A stretch of 32,459 nucleotides of DNA, taken from Bacteroidia bacterium (GTDB lineage Bacteria; Bacteroidota; Bacteroidia; AKYH767-A; OLB10). The translations under genes and the position numbers were made by a program. This document shows, piece by piece, positions 1 through 7,774 of the stretch (its first letter is position 1; each line of letters begins with the position of its first letter). Under the pieces are notes generated by a model. That model searched no databases, was not told the origin of the DNA, and worked only from the letters and a program-made list of their open reading frames with translations. Location of the stretch: contig JAEUTF010000061.1 in NCBI GenBank assembly GCA_016788185.1, forward strand, positions 1-32,459. The letters run 5' to 3'.

Positions 1-741
1 CTGGTACCACAATCCGCGCCCATAATACGCATCCACGCTTTTCGGATTGATTCGAAGAGCGCCATCGTAGTATTGCAGGGCTAGCTTATTGTTCTTAGCA
101 TGAAAAATCATTGCCAGTTGTAAGTAGGCATCATAATAGTCCGTTTTTTGCTCGATGCTGGTCTGGAAACTGGACACGGCTTTGGCCGTATCGCCCATAT
201 CCCGGTAGCACATGCCTTTCATGAAATAAGCTTTGGGATTGTTGATATCGAGCTTCAGTACTTCATCCAGATTTTTAACAGCCTCCTTGTATTGCTGAGC
301 GATGAAATATAGTTCTGCCAGCTTTTCATATGCCAGTTTGTTCTTCGGGTCGATACTCAGGCATTTATCGAGTGCGGCTTTTGATTTTCCCGGTTTGCCC
401 GAAGCGAGGTGTACATCCGCCAGGGTCAGGAAGTAATCCGCCTTGGTGGTATCCATTTGCAACACTTTCTCCATGTCCAGCATGGCATTGGCCACATCGC
501 TCCTGAGAAGATGCAGTTTGGCACGATCGTTAAACAAGGCCGGATCATCAGGATCCTCACTTATCTTTAAAGATAGGGCTGCAATTTCTTTCCCAAGCGC
601 GCTGGTATCGGCGGTCATCATGGTTTTCTCGTCCTGCTTTTTCTTACCTGAACATGCACTTAATAAAAACATCGCGAAACAAAGTACAATAACAGAGCAG
701 ATAAAACTTCCAGGAATATTTAATGTAGACATTCGGCGCAT
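1..741 (-). CDS. TPR-repeat lipoprotein, C-terminus off the window
   Basis: The reading frame is open from an ATG at 741 to the left edge, giving 247 residues with no stop, so the C-terminus is missing. The N-terminus is a lipoprotein signal: basic MRRMS, a hydrophobic stretch, then the lipobox LLSAC with the lipidated Cys at residue 30. From about residue 60 there are consecutive degenerate TPR units of about 34 residues, with motifs such as ALDKCLSIDPKNKLAYEKLA and AYFMKGMCYRDMGDTAKAV. The protein should be an envelope-anchored scaffold for protein-protein contacts; its partner is unknown. A second ATG at 732 would still leave a signal peptide; I chose 741 as the first ATG after the promoter-like TACTTTTG at 763-770. 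It is divergent from the U32 gene. Confidence 0.85.
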   Translation of the reverse strand, partial: MRRMSTLNIPGSFICSVIVLCFAMFLLSACSGKKKQDEKTMMTADTSALGKEIAALSLKISEDPDDPALFNDRAKLHLLRSDVANAMLDMEKVLQMDTTKADYFLTLADVHLASGKPGKSKAALDKCLSIDPKNKLAYEKLAELYFIAQQYKEAVKNLDEVLKLDINNPKAYFMKGMCYRDMGDTAKAVSSFQTSIEQKTDYYDAYLQLAMIFHAKNNKLALQYYDGALRINPKSVDAYYGRGLWYQ

Positions 742-762
742 GATGAGCAGGGGCAGGGCAGA

Positions 763-770
763 CAAAAGTA
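763..770 (-). promoter_or_regulatory. Bacteroidota -7 box (TACTTTTG) of the TPR lipoprotein gene
   Basis: An exact match to TAnnTTTG on the minus strand, about 20 bases before the ATG at 741. No TTG lies at the usual -33 spacing, so the call rests on the -7 element and its position. Confidence 0.45.
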
Positions 771-1040
771 GGAAAAAGCGCAAAGGACCTTCCGACAGGC
801 CGTTCCTGTACAACCAACACGAAAGGGTAGCCAAAGGTGCAGGTGAAAGAGGTGCCCAGGTGTACATCAAAAACGTCCTGATGCAGGTGGGTATTTGGCT
901 TTGCAAGCGGAAGGCCCGTGGCACACAAGTATATTTAAATCAGCATTTTAAATCTATCCACTTGAAATCCATTCCACCCGGGATCTCCCTCCTGTCGCCC
1001 CCCTTCTCTTACTGATTCAGTATACAGTTACTCCGGTACT

Positions 1041-1199
1041 TTAACCTGCGACCTCATTGATGAAATAATGCCACTCCAGATTTCCATACAGAGGCTCCAC
1101 TCCTGATTGTTCCCAACCATTTTTCAAAAAAAGCATAATGGCGATGTTCCGGTGATTCGTCAACATTACCACCTTCCTGAATCTCCTTAGGGATCTGGT
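1041..1199 (-). pseudogene. Possible C-terminal remnant of a GNAT acetyltransferase
   Basis: On the minus strand a 52-residue open stretch between stops at 1200-1202 and 1041-1043 reads as a GNAT tail. It has RKVVMLTNHRNIAIMLFLKNGW (shortened core: TNHRNIAIMLFLKNGW) followed by an EWHYF ending, resembling the usual N-x-x-A-x-x-F-x-x-x-G-[FW] segment that closes the acetyl-CoA fold. The upstream two thirds of such a domain are absent; the same frame has a stop 12 codons after an ATG. The only internal ATG (1166) would leave 41 residues, too short to function. I read it as a decayed fragment, but an unrelated short ORF is possible. Confidence 0.3.
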
Positions 1200-1278
1200 T
1201 CATCGATTCGGCAGGTGCTGATCTAAATCATAATTCATCGTTAAAAAAACATGCAATTTCGCAGGCTGAACATGACCA

Positions 1279-2538
1279 ATGAAGCAGGTAGAATTATTGT
1301 CGCCGGCAGGCTCTTTTGAATCACTGCAGGCGGCCCTTCAGGGAGGGGCTGATGCGGTGTATTTTGGCATTGAACAACTGAATATGCGGGCAAGGTCATC
1401 CAACAATTTCGGCATAGATGACCTTGCCGAAATTCATGAGATCTGCACCCTGGCGGGTGTTCGCGCCTACCTCACCCTGAATACCATTCTTTATGATCAC
1501 GATCTGGCCCTGATGAAGCGGATACTGAATGCGGCGAAAGAATATAAAATAGATGCCGTCATTGCCTCGGACCAGGCGGTACTCAATTACGCCAAAAAGA
1601 TCGGCTTGCCCCTGCACATCTCTACCCAGGCCAACGTGAGCAACATGGAAAGCGTGGAGTTCTTCTCAAACTTTGCCGATACCATCGTGTTGGCCCGTGA
1701 ACTAAGCCTCGGACAGGTGAAAGCCATCATTGACCAGATCAAGAGAAATAAGATTACCGGCCCTTCCGGTGAACAGTTGCGCATTGAGGTATTTGCACAT
1801 GGGGCACTCTGCATGGCCGTGTCGGGAAAATGTTACCTGAGCCTGCATTCACATTTCGCCTCTGCGAACCGGGGAGCCTGTATTCAGAATTGCCGCAGAA
1901 GTTATGTGGTGACCGATAAGGAAGAAGGAATTGAACTGGAAATCGATAATGAGTATATAATGTCGTCGAAAGACTTATGCACCATCGATTTTCTGGATAC
2001 TTTGCTGGATACGGGCGTACGGATTCTGAAGATTGAAGGTCGCGGACGTTCTGCGGATTATGTGTACACCACCACCAGGTGCTACCGCGAAGCCATCGAT
2101 GCCATTGCCAATGGCACGTACCATCCTGAAAAAGCCAGGGTCTGGAAAGAGGAACTGGCCACTGTATTCAACCGTGGATTCTGGGGAGGATATTTTCTCG
2201 GAAAAGAAATGGGTGAATGGTCGGACGTTTACGGTTCAAAAGCAACGCTGAAGAAAATTTACCTGGGCAAAGGAATTAAGTATTTCAGCAAGCCGGCGGT
2301 GGCCGAATTCCTGCTTGAAACCGATGTACTGGCAGTAGGCCATCACATCATGATTACGGGGCCCACTACCGGAATTGTCCAGGTAGTGGTGGAAGAGCTA
2401 CGGCTAGGCGGAAAGCCCGTACAGCAGGTTAAAAAAGGGGATTATTTTTCTATCAAAATACCGGCGACGATCCGTCCTTCAGACAAATTGTACAAAGTCC
2501 TTCCAACGGATGTTCCGGATCATTCAGCATCGAAATAA
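1279..2538 (+). CDS. trhP: U32-family protein, TrhP-type tRNA U34 hydroxylation protein
   Basis: A 419-residue protein of peptidase family U32. The N-terminal TIM-barrel-like part opens with ELLSPAGSFESL and contains the family signature around residues 170-206 (EVFAHGALCMAVSGKC, then SANRGACIQNCRR). Cys178, 185, 201 and 205 are the four residues expected to hold an iron-sulfur cluster. Residues 330-410 match the U32 C-terminal barrel seen in E. coli YegQ/TrhP and in Bacillus YrrO-type proteins, and the length fits the latter. Characterised members carry out prephenate-dependent, oxygen-independent hydroxylation of tRNA uridine 34; other U32 proteins act on 23S rRNA (RlhA) or ubiquinone (UbiU/UbiV), so the substrate is inferred. 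Its 3' end overlaps the next gene, a ferredoxin, by 29 bases. The ATG at 1272 is out of frame; 1279 gives the conserved N-terminus. Confidence 0.85.
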   Translation: MKQVELLSPAGSFESLQAALQGGADAVYFGIEQLNMRARSSNNFGIDDLAEIHEICTLAGVRAYLTLNTILYDHDLALMKRILNAAKEYKIDAVIASDQAVLNYAKKIGLPLHISTQANVSNMESVEFFSNFADTIVLARELSLGQVKAIIDQIKRNKITGPSGEQLRIEVFAHGALCMAVSGKCYLSLHSHFASANRGACIQNCRRSYVVTDKEEGIELEIDNEYIMSSKDLCTIDFLDTLLDTGVRILKIEGRGRSADYVYTTTRCYREAIDAIANGTYHPEKARVWKEELATVFNRGFWGGYFLGKEMGEWSDVYGSKATLKKIYLGKGIKYFSKPAVAEFLLETDVLAVGHHIMITGPTTGIVQVVVEELRLGGKPVQQVKKGDYFSIKIPATIRPSDKLYKVLPTDVPDHSASK

Positions 2539-2740
2539 ATGCATAGGCTGCAACGCCTGTGTGGAAGCAGCCCGGCATCGCTGGAGGATTTCCAGAAAAG
2601 ACGGAAAAAGTGTACTCGTGGGCGGAGCGGATAAACGGGGTGTTTTTTCGGTTCGGGTCAGCGATGAAGAATATGCTGAAAACATGCAGGCGGCAAAAAA
2701 CTGTCCCGTCGGGATCATTCAAATCATCCGGTTAGGATAG
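2510..2740 (+). CDS. Small single-cluster [4Fe-4S] ferredoxin-like protein
   Basis: A 76-residue protein with Cys11, Cys14 and Cys17 in CIGCNAC, and Cys65 in NCPVGII, the ligand set for one [4Fe-4S] cluster. The middle (residues 25-60) is basic and replaces the second cluster of a classical ferredoxin. The start lies 29 bases inside the U32 gene, a different reading frame, which points to translational coupling. No other ATG precedes the first Cys ligand in this frame. The natural inference is that it passes electrons to the U32 iron-sulfur protein, but that is from position only. It lacks a signal peptide, so it is cytoplasmic. Confidence 0.75.
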   Translation: MFRIIQHRNKCIGCNACVEAARHRWRISRKDGKSVLVGGADKRGVFSVRVSDEEYAENMQAAKNCPVGIIQIIRLG

Positions 2741-2811
2741 TCTACCTTCTTTTACCTATTTCATACGGTGCACCGTTGAAGTAAGCCATGACCCTGGGGC
2801 CGGCTTCGCCT

Positions 2812-2850
2812 TATATAAAAAAGAAAGGGCAGCGCCGAAGCACTACCCTT
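2812..2850 (-). terminator. Intrinsic terminator of recA with UUCG tetraloop
   Basis: Read on the minus strand, an 11-bp stem (2840-2850 with 2825-2835, two G-U pairs) closes on a C(UUCG)G tetraloop at 2836-2839 and runs into a T-rich tail at 2812-2824. It lies about 155 bases after the recA stop. The stretch 2741-3005 otherwise holds no convincing gene. Confidence 0.75.
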
Positions 2851-3005
2851 CTCCCATTCAAAACATCTTCATACCGGCTTGTATACTTCTTGTCAGAAGA
2901 TGGGAATGTACACGAATACATTCCTTTGAACAAGCCCGTACATTTACTTAAGTGGCAGGTCCGGCCAGGTACTGTAAAATCAATATCTGAACCACTTCCC
3001 TGACT

Positions 3006-4022
3006 TTATGCGTTTGCCTTTTCGGCGATTGCCGCACGGATTTTTGCTTCAATTTCATCGCAGAGTTCAGGATTGTCGCTCAGCGTTTGCTTCACGGCAT
3101 CACGTCCCTGTCCGATCTTGGTATCGCCATAGCTGAACCAGGAGCCCGCCTTCTTGATGATATTGTGTTCTACCCCGAGATCAACGATTTCACCCATCTT
3201 GGAAATACCTTCTCCATACATGATGTCGAATTCGGCCAGACGGAAAGGAGGTGCCACTTTGTTCTTCACAATTTTCACCTTAGTACGGTTGCCTACCACA
3301 TGCTCCCCGTCCTTGATCTGGCCGATGCGGCGAATGTCCAGGCGAACCGATGCATAAAACTTCAGTGCATTACCACCGGTGGTGGTTTCGGGATTGCCAA
3401 ACATGACGCCGATTTTTTCACGAAGCTGGTTGATGAAAATACAGCAGCAACCGGTACGGCTGATGGTGGCCGTCAGTTTACGGAGCGCCTGCGACATGAG
3501 GCGGGCCTGCAGCCCCATTTTACTTTCGCCCATCTCCCCTTCAATCTCACTCTTCGGAGTCAGTGCCGCTACCGAGTCGATGACAATGATATCAATGGCA
3601 CCGGAACGGATCAGGTTCTCGGTAATCTCAAGGGCCTGCTCCCCGTTATCCGGTTGTGAGATCAATAAGTTCTCAATATCTACCCCCAGTTTCTGCGCAT
3701 AAAAACGGTCGAAGGCATGTTCCGCATCGATGAAGGCCGCAATGCCTCCGGCTTTTTGCACATTGGCAATGGCGTGAATAGCCAATGTGGTTTTACCGGA
3801 TGACTCCGGTCCGTAAATTTCGATGACACGTCCTTTCGGGTAACCGCCTATTCCCAGTGAGCTGTCAAGTGTGATAGAACCTGTCGGAATGGCTTCTATC
3901 GCTTCAACTGCATCATCTCCCATCCGCATGATGGTGCCTTTTCCATAGGTCTTTTCGATCTTGTCGATCGCAAGTTGTAACACTTTCAGTTTCTCTTTCG
4001 CATCCGCTGCTTCTGTTGCCAT
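3006..4022 (-). CDS. recA: Recombinase RecA
   Basis: A 338-residue RecA of usual length. It binds single-stranded DNA, catalyses strand exchange in homologous recombination and triggers LexA-type self-cleavage. Visible motifs: Walker A GPESSGKT at 71-78, the DAEHA segment with the catalytic Glu at 101, Walker B IIVID at 145-149, the L1 loop around [12 protein letters not shown], and the L2 DNA-binding loop from [10 protein letters not shown] (196) to TTTGGNAL. The C-terminal tail is short and ends in an Ala/Lys-rich segment. The start is the first ATG of the frame, giving the expected MAT(E)-type N-terminus. It is transcribed after, but separated by a terminator from, rpmE. Confidence 0.98.
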   Translation of the reverse strand: MATEAADAKEKLKVLQLAIDKIEKTYGKGTIMRMGDDAVEAIEAIPTGSITLDSSLGIGGYPKGRVIEIYGPESSGKTTLAIHAIANVQKAGGIAAFIDAEHAFDRFYAQKLGVDIENLLISQPDNGEQALEITENLIRSGAIDIIVIDSVAALTPKSEIEGEMGESKMGLQARLMSQALRKLTATISRTGCCCIFINQLREKIGVMFGNPETTTGGNALKFYASVRLDIRRIGQIKDGEHVVGNRTKVKIVKNKVAPPFRLAEFDIMYGEGISKMGEIVDLGVEHNIIKKAGSWFSYGDTKIGQGRDAVKQTLSDNPELCDEIEAKIRAAIAEKANA

Positions 4023-4093
4023 GATTCTAAATTTTTGATTGTTATATGACTTTTACCGATGATTGCAATACAATCAAAACGGGTATCAACAAA

Positions 4094-4101
4094 TAAAAGT
4101 A
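4094..4101 (-). promoter_or_regulatory. Probable recA promoter (-7 TACTTTTA, -33 TTG)
   Basis: On the minus strand a TACTTTTA box, one base off TAnnTTTG, is preceded by a TTG at a spacing of 19 bases. It leaves a leader of roughly 65 bases before the recA ATG. No LexA-like palindrome was recognised near it. Confidence 0.4.
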
Positions 4102-4165
4102 TTTTTTTTCGAAAAACAATCAATTAAACGGATACAAGTATTTAACAACGGCTTGTCCGAAAATG

Positions 4166-4196
4166 AAAAAGGTCGTCCGGATGGAACGACCTTTTT
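4166..4196 (-). terminator. Intrinsic terminator downstream of rpmE
   Basis: A perfect 11-bp stem (4166-4176 with 4186-4196; core GGTCGT/ACGACC) with a 9-base loop. The A5/T5 ends make it symmetrical, so it can work in either direction. It begins 20 bases after the rpmE stop and insulates recA from rpmE transcription. Confidence 0.85.
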
Positions 4197-4215
4197 ACAA
4201 AGAGTTTAATATCAA

Positions 4216-4485
4216 TTATTTCGAAGCCGGAGTCTTCTTGGCTTTTTCGTAGCGGGTACGGAACTTATCAACACGGCCTGCTGTATCCACCAGTTTCATT
4301 TTGCCGGTGTAAAAAGGATGACTCATGTGGGAGATTTCGAGCTTTACCAGGGGATACTCGTTTCCATCTTCCCATTTTATGCTATCCTTGGTTTCCACAG
4401 CCGATTTGCTGATGAAGGCATAGTCGGTAGAGATATCTTTAAATACTACGAAACGGTAGTTTTTCGGGTGAATGTCTTTCTTCAT
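4216..4485 (-). CDS. rpmE2: 50S ribosomal protein L31, type B
   Basis: An 89-residue type B L31. It has the family N-terminus [15 protein letters not shown] and the signature SHPFYTGK at residues 54-61. The zinc-binding CxxC pair of classical L31 is absent, so this is the zinc-independent paralogue. It sits on the 50S subunit at the bridge to the 30S head. The frame is open further upstream, but the start at 4485 gives the standard N-terminus and follows an excellent promoter at 4507-4536. It is divergent from the beta-helix lipoprotein gene. Confidence 0.95.
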   Translation of the reverse strand: MKKDIHPKNYRFVVFKDISTDYAFISKSAVETKDSIKWEDGNEYPLVKLEISHMSHPFYTGKMKLVDTAGRVDKFRTRYEKAKKTPASK

Positions 4486-4506
4486 GAGTTTAATGGTAAC
4501 GGGCGG

Positions 4507-4536
4507 CAAAGATATGTATTTTTTTGCTTGAGACAA
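4507..4536 (-). promoter_or_regulatory. rpmE promoter: TTG-N19-TATCTTTG
   Basis: On the minus strand a TTG (complement of 4534-4536) is followed after 19 bases by TATCTTTG (4514-4507). Both elements and the spacing fit the Bacteroidota housekeeping promoter, and the box lies 21 bases before the rpmE ATG. Confidence 0.65.
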
Positions 4537-4590
4537 TATACCTCACCATTATCTGTTAAAATTCATGTTTCCCCCCTTTTGCCAATACCG

Positions 4591-4598
4591 TATATTTG
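4591..4598 (+). promoter_or_regulatory. -7 box (TATATTTG) of the beta-helix lipoprotein gene
   Basis: Exact TAnnTTTG match. The ATG at 4606 is only 7 bases after the box, so transcription would begin at or next to the start codon and the mRNA may be leaderless. Confidence 0.5.
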
Positions 4599-4605
4599 TT
4601 GCCCT

Positions 4606-6087
4606 ATGCACCGACTGCACAAAACTAAGTCGCTATTAATCACACTGTTAGCATTAATTCTGTTCGGCTCCTGTCAGAAAGATGAAATACTAAGCGATGC
4701 CGGTGCACGTCCCAACTTTTCGGAAGACACCCTCCTTTTTGATACCGTTTTTGTGAGCATCGGCTCCGTGACCAAAAATTTCAGGGTGTATAACCCCTAT
4801 GACAAAACACTTAAAATATCATCGATCCGCATGGCCGGAGGCAGTACCTCGCTCTTCCGCATGAATGTGAACGGCTTGCCGGGCACTTCCTTTTCCGACA
4901 TTGAAATCAGGGGAGGCGACAGCATCTGGGTTTTTGTGGAGGTGACGGTAAATCCTAACAATCAATTGCTTCCGTTTGTAGTTCAGGATTCCATCGTTTT
5001 TGAAACCAATGGCAACAAACAGGACATTGACCTGGTGGCCTGGGGACAGAACGCACATTTTCTGGTGGCGAAGAAGCAAAGCGCCAATTTACCACCCTAT
5101 GTGGTCATTGACACCAACCTGAACAGCAGTGTGACCTGGGATGAAAGCCTGCCCTATGTAATTTATGGGGGCTATGCGGTGGTCGACTCCTCCACCACCC
5201 TGACCATCACGGAAGGAACGCAGATCCACTTCAGCAATTCGGCCGGTTTATGGGTGTATAAAGGAGGTACCCTGAAAGTGCTGGGCAGCAAAGATAAGCC
5301 GGTGGTGTTTCAGGGCCTGCGTCGTGAACCTGCCCTTCAGGAAGAACCCGGTCAATGGGACCGCATTTGGGTGAACGACGGTGGCATCAACGAGATGGAC
5401 TATGCCATCATCAAAAACGGTTTCATCGGACTTCAGACCGAAACACTGTTTGCTCCCGCCCTCCCGGTTTCTCTGAAGCTGACCAATACGCAGATCCGCA
5501 ACATGAGCGGCCTGGGCATCCTGGCCCGTAATTTCAGCATCGAAGGATGGAACAATGTGATTTCCAACTGCGGGCTGTATTCCGCGGCCTTCACCATGGG
5601 AGGTAGTTATGAATTCACGCATTGCACGTTTGCCAATTTCTGGCGTTATGGCCAGCGAAGTACGCCGCTGATGTACCTGAATAATTACACCACTGACCAG
5701 AACAACCAGGCCATACCGGTGGACATGAGCAAGGCGGAGTTTAAAAACTGCATCATTTACGGTGAAAATGACAATGAACTGGAACTGGACTTCAAGTCGG
5801 GCGCATTGAACAATCACAATTTCAGAAACTGCGTCATCAAGGCCGATAACAATACGCCAACCAGTGATCCCCTGCACTTTGACGTGATTTACAGAAACAA
5901 TGATCCGGATTTCAAAAATACATTTGACAACAACCTGAAACTGGACACTCTGGCCTTTGCCCGTGAAAAAGGGAACCCGCTTTACATTAATCCGGCCGCT
6001 GTTCCTCCCATGACCATTGACCTGGAAGGTCTGACGCGTCCCACCGGAGGCACCAATCCGGATCTGGGGGCTTTTGAACGCGATTAA
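4606..6087 (+). CDS. Right-handed beta-helix lipoprotein
   Basis: A 493-residue protein with a lipoprotein signal peptide ending at LFGSC (Cys23). After an N-terminal beta-sandwich-like region (to about residue 160, resembling domains in bacterial surface proteins) comes a run of short strands typical of parallel beta-helix or pectate-lyase-like folds (about 170-440), with alternating turns such as TEGTQIHFSNSAGLWVYKGG. The C-terminus LTRPTGGTNPDLGAFERD matches the closing motif of many Bacteroidota beta-helix proteins. No catalytic residues could be assigned; it may bind or process polysaccharide. The frame extends further upstream through the rpmE promoter region, but 4606 is the start giving a proper signal peptide. 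It is convergent with the acyl-CoA reductase gene. Confidence 0.8.
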   Translation: MHRLHKTKSLLITLLALILFGSCQKDEILSDAGARPNFSEDTLLFDTVFVSIGSVTKNFRVYNPYDKTLKISSIRMAGGSTSLFRMNVNGLPGTSFSDIEIRGGDSIWVFVEVTVNPNNQLLPFVVQDSIVFETNGNKQDIDLVAWGQNAHFLVAKKQSANLPPYVVIDTNLNSSVTWDESLPYVIYGGYAVVDSSTTLTITEGTQIHFSNSAGLWVYKGGTLKVLGSKDKPVVFQGLRREPALQEEPGQWDRIWVNDGGINEMDYAIIKNGFIGLQTETLFAPALPVSLKLTNTQIRNMSGLGILARNFSIEGWNNVISNCGLYSAAFTMGGSYEFTHCTFANFWRYGQRSTPLMYLNNYTTDQNNQAIPVDMSKAEFKNCIIYGENDNELELDFKSGALNNHNFRNCVIKADNNTPTSDPLHFDVIYRNNDPDFKNTFDNNLKLDTLAFAREKGNPLYINPAAVPPMTIDLEGLTRPTGGTNPDLGAFERD

Positions 6088-6140
6088 TCCCACGCCGGCA
6101 TTTTCCGGACCCGGTCAATTCAATTGAATTTCGCTCTCGT

Positions 6141-7184
6141 TCAGGCGTTGTTTAATTTCATCAGAAACTCAACCGTATCAATGCCGTCCGCATAATCGGC
6201 AAGGCCGGGTTGCTGGGAGGTTCCGAAAGGCAGGTAATCTCCTCCCACGATACATTGAATAGCATCTCGCTCCGCTTCCAGTTTCGCGGATAATTCTTCT
6301 TCGTTGGCATATACCTCATAATGCACTACCGAAACCGGTGTGGCCAGTGCCGGATGCTCTCTGAGTAAAAGGAAGTTGTTGGTGAGAAATTTTTCGTTGT
6401 TGAGCAGGTAGAGTGCGCTGTGATAATCGAGATTGTTCATGTATTTGTTGTGCTGCATGAGGTCCCCGTACGGCTCCATGGCTCTGAAAAAACGGTCAAA
6501 CACATAGCCTGCCGGAACGTACAATTTGGAAACATTCCGGCAACCCAGACCGAAATAACTGAAAATATCCTCGGCAAGATTCCTGAGATCGGCATCCGAC
6601 TCGTCACCGCGCAGGATCGCTACTGAATTCCTGTTTTTACGGATGATGTGCGGATAGCGTCTGAAATAATAGTCAAAATACCTTGACGTGTTGTTGCTAC
6701 CGGTGGCAATAACGGCATCTATATCCTCCAGACGTTTGCTGATCACGATCCTTCCGGCAAAAGACGGTGCGACTTTAAGCAGCACTTCTGTCAGGAAAGG
6801 GATCATCACGCTATCGTCGGAAGAACATTTCACCACCGCTATGTTTCCACTGATTAAAGTCGAAAGCAGATCGTGAAATCCAACGGCAGGAATGTTTCCG
6901 GCCATCACCAGGCCAACTCTTTTCGGAACTGTGGCCTCGAAGCGGAGCTGATCGTATTTTCCGGCCCACCGCATCAACTGATCCTTTTCGAGCCAATGAG
7001 CAATCGCTTTCAGTGCCCGCAGACAATTCCCGGCCGTAAACCAGGGATTCTGTCTGCAGGCCTCTTGCACGATGTTTCTCAACGGGTTACCATCATCCGA
7101 ACCTTCCGTTTCATATTCGTCCAGCAGGGCGGAAAGGGCATGCCCCCACATGGCCAGGCCTTCTATTCGTTCATTTATTTTCAT
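6141..7184 (-). CDS. Acyl-CoA reductase, LuxC-like
   Basis: A 347-residue member of the LuxC/acyl-CoA reductase branch of the aldehyde dehydrogenase superfamily. Recognisable features are the conserved loop GLVMAGNIPAVGFHD at 91-105, the nucleotide-binding-like segment IDAVIATGSNNTSRYF near 155-170, and the thioester-forming Cys215 in YFGLGCRNVSK. LuxC reduces fatty acyl groups to aldehydes with NADPH; here the substrate is unknown, and neither LuxD nor LuxE is nearby. This gene is commonly found next to a ferredoxin gene in Bacteroidota (my recollection), as here. I chose the ATG at 7184, which gives the usual N-terminus; an ATG at 7235 in frame is possible. It is divergent from the ferredoxin with interlocked promoters. 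Confidence 0.8.
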   Translation of the reverse strand: MKINERIEGLAMWGHALSALLDEYETEGSDDGNPLRNIVQEACRQNPWFTAGNCLRALKAIAHWLEKDQLMRWAGKYDQLRFEATVPKRVGLVMAGNIPAVGFHDLLSTLISGNIAVVKCSSDDSVMIPFLTEVLLKVAPSFAGRIVISKRLEDIDAVIATGSNNTSRYFDYYFRRYPHIIRKNRNSVAILRGDESDADLRNLAEDIFSYFGLGCRNVSKLYVPAGYVFDRFFRAMEPYGDLMQHNKYMNNLDYHSALYLLNNEKFLTNNFLLLREHPALATPVSVVHYEVYANEEELSAKLEAERDAIQCIVGGDYLPFGTSQQPGLADYADGIDTVEFLMKLNNA

Positions 7185-7223
7185 ACAATCTGCCGGGTAT
7201 TTCCCGATTTGAAAATTTGTGAT

Positions 7224-7231
7224 TATTTTTG
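7224..7231 (+). promoter_or_regulatory. -7 box (TATTTTTG) of the ferredoxin gene
   Basis: Exact TAnnTTTG match 44 bases before the ferredoxin ATG at 7276. No TTG at ideal -33 spacing was seen. It faces the minus-strand box at 7248-7255 across 16 bases. Confidence 0.5.
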
Positions 7232-7247
7232 CCATGCAATACGACAG

Positions 7248-7255
7248 CAAAAATA
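7248..7255 (-). promoter_or_regulatory. -7 box (TATTTTTG) of the acyl-CoA reductase gene
   Basis: Exact TAnnTTTG match on the minus strand, 63 bases before the reductase ATG at 7184. It carries the identical eight bases as the opposite box at 7224-7231, so the two polymerase footprints would overlap. Confidence 0.45.
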
Positions 7256-7275
7256 TTGCTTTAAACAATCGAATT

Positions 7276-7623
7276 ATGGCAATCAAAATCACTGACGAGT
7301 GTATCAACTGCGGCGCCTGCGAGCCCGAATGCCCCAACAATGCAATTTACGAGGGCGGAGCTGAATGGCGTTTCTCCGACGGAACGTCGGTAAAAGGCAT
7401 GTTCTCAAAACTGGATGGTTCCAATGTGGATGCCGATGCTCCGCAGTCACCAAAATCCATGGACACGTATTACATCGTTTCCGACAAATGCACGGAATGT
7501 GTGGGCTTCCATGATGAGCCTCAATGCGCGGCGGTATGCCCGGTAGACTGTTGTGTGGATGATCCCGACTACCGTGAATCAAAGGATGAGCTTCTGTCGA
7601 AGAAAGACAAAATGCACGCCTGA
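7276..7623 (+). CDS. 2[4Fe-4S] ferredoxin, Allochromatium-like
   Basis: A 115-residue ferredoxin. Cluster I ligands are Cys9, 12, 15 and 19 ([12 protein letters not shown]). Cluster II uses Cys72, 75, 84 and 88, with eight residues between the second and third ligand, the pattern of Alvin/YfhL-type low-potential ferredoxins. About 40 residues separate the two motifs, longer than in clostridial ferredoxins. Two further Cys (92, 93) follow. The start at 7276 gives the family N-terminus MAIKITDEC; an in-frame ATG at 7234 lies directly against the -7 box and is less likely. It carries electrons in the cytoplasm; the divergent acyl-CoA reductase is a possible partner by position, though LuxC enzymes normally use NADPH. 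Confidence 0.9.
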   Translation: MAIKITDECINCGACEPECPNNAIYEGGAEWRFSDGTSVKGMFSKLDGSNVDADAPQSPKSMDTYYIVSDKCTECVGFHDEPQCAAVCPVDCCVDDPDYRESKDELLSKKDKMHA

Positions 7624-7640
7624 TTCCTTAGATAATCGTC

Positions 7641-7669
7641 AAAAACCCCGTACTCTTTACGGGGTTTTT
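7641..7669 (+). terminator. Intrinsic terminator after the ferredoxin gene
   Basis: A perfect 12-bp stem (7641-7652 with 7658-7669, GC core CCCCGTA/TACGGGG) with a 5-base loop and T5 at the 3' side, starting 18 bases after the stop codon. Confidence 0.9.
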
Positions 7670-7752
7670 GCTTTCTATCCCCTTTCCCTACTCTTTGCTT
7701 AACACTCTCCGCAGGTACCAGGAACAGACACCCCGGCTTACAATGAAACCAT

Positions 7753-7760
7753 TAGTTTTG
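7753..7760 (+). promoter_or_regulatory. -7 box (TAGTTTTG) of the exported hypothetical gene
   Basis: Exact TAnnTTTG match 14 bases before the ATG at 7775, just downstream of the ferredoxin terminator. No convincing -33 TTG. Confidence 0.45.
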
Positions 7761-7774
7761 CGTTCAACCCACAC

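Larger units (their letters stand above)
742..1278. other. 537-bp intergenic region between divergent genes
   Basis: The left part carries the lipoprotein promoter. Open frames over 770-1015 have no recognisable family and differ on each strand without coding character. The right part (1041-1199, minus) holds a possible acetyltransferase remnant, listed separately. No clear TAnnTTTG box precedes the U32 start at 1279, and no terminator or RNA gene was recognised. Confidence 0.5.

Noticed and set aside
443-1015. 190-residue plus-strand ORF
   Set aside because: Its first half is antisense to the TPR lipoprotein and its second half runs over the promoter region; no family resemblance.
2788-3003. 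71-residue plus-strand ORF
   Set aside because: It spans the recA terminator hairpin and its T tract and has no family resemblance; it looks like 3' untranslated DNA of recA.
3087-3659. 190-residue plus-strand ORF
   Set aside because: Antisense to recA.
5248-6093. 281-residue minus-strand ORF
   Set aside because: Fully antisense to the beta-helix lipoprotein, which has a signal peptide and family motifs; the reverse translation has none.
6117-6130. 14-bp palindrome AATTCAATTGAATT between convergent genes
   Set aside because: AT-rich, no T tract and no promoter nearby; not a convincing terminator or operator.
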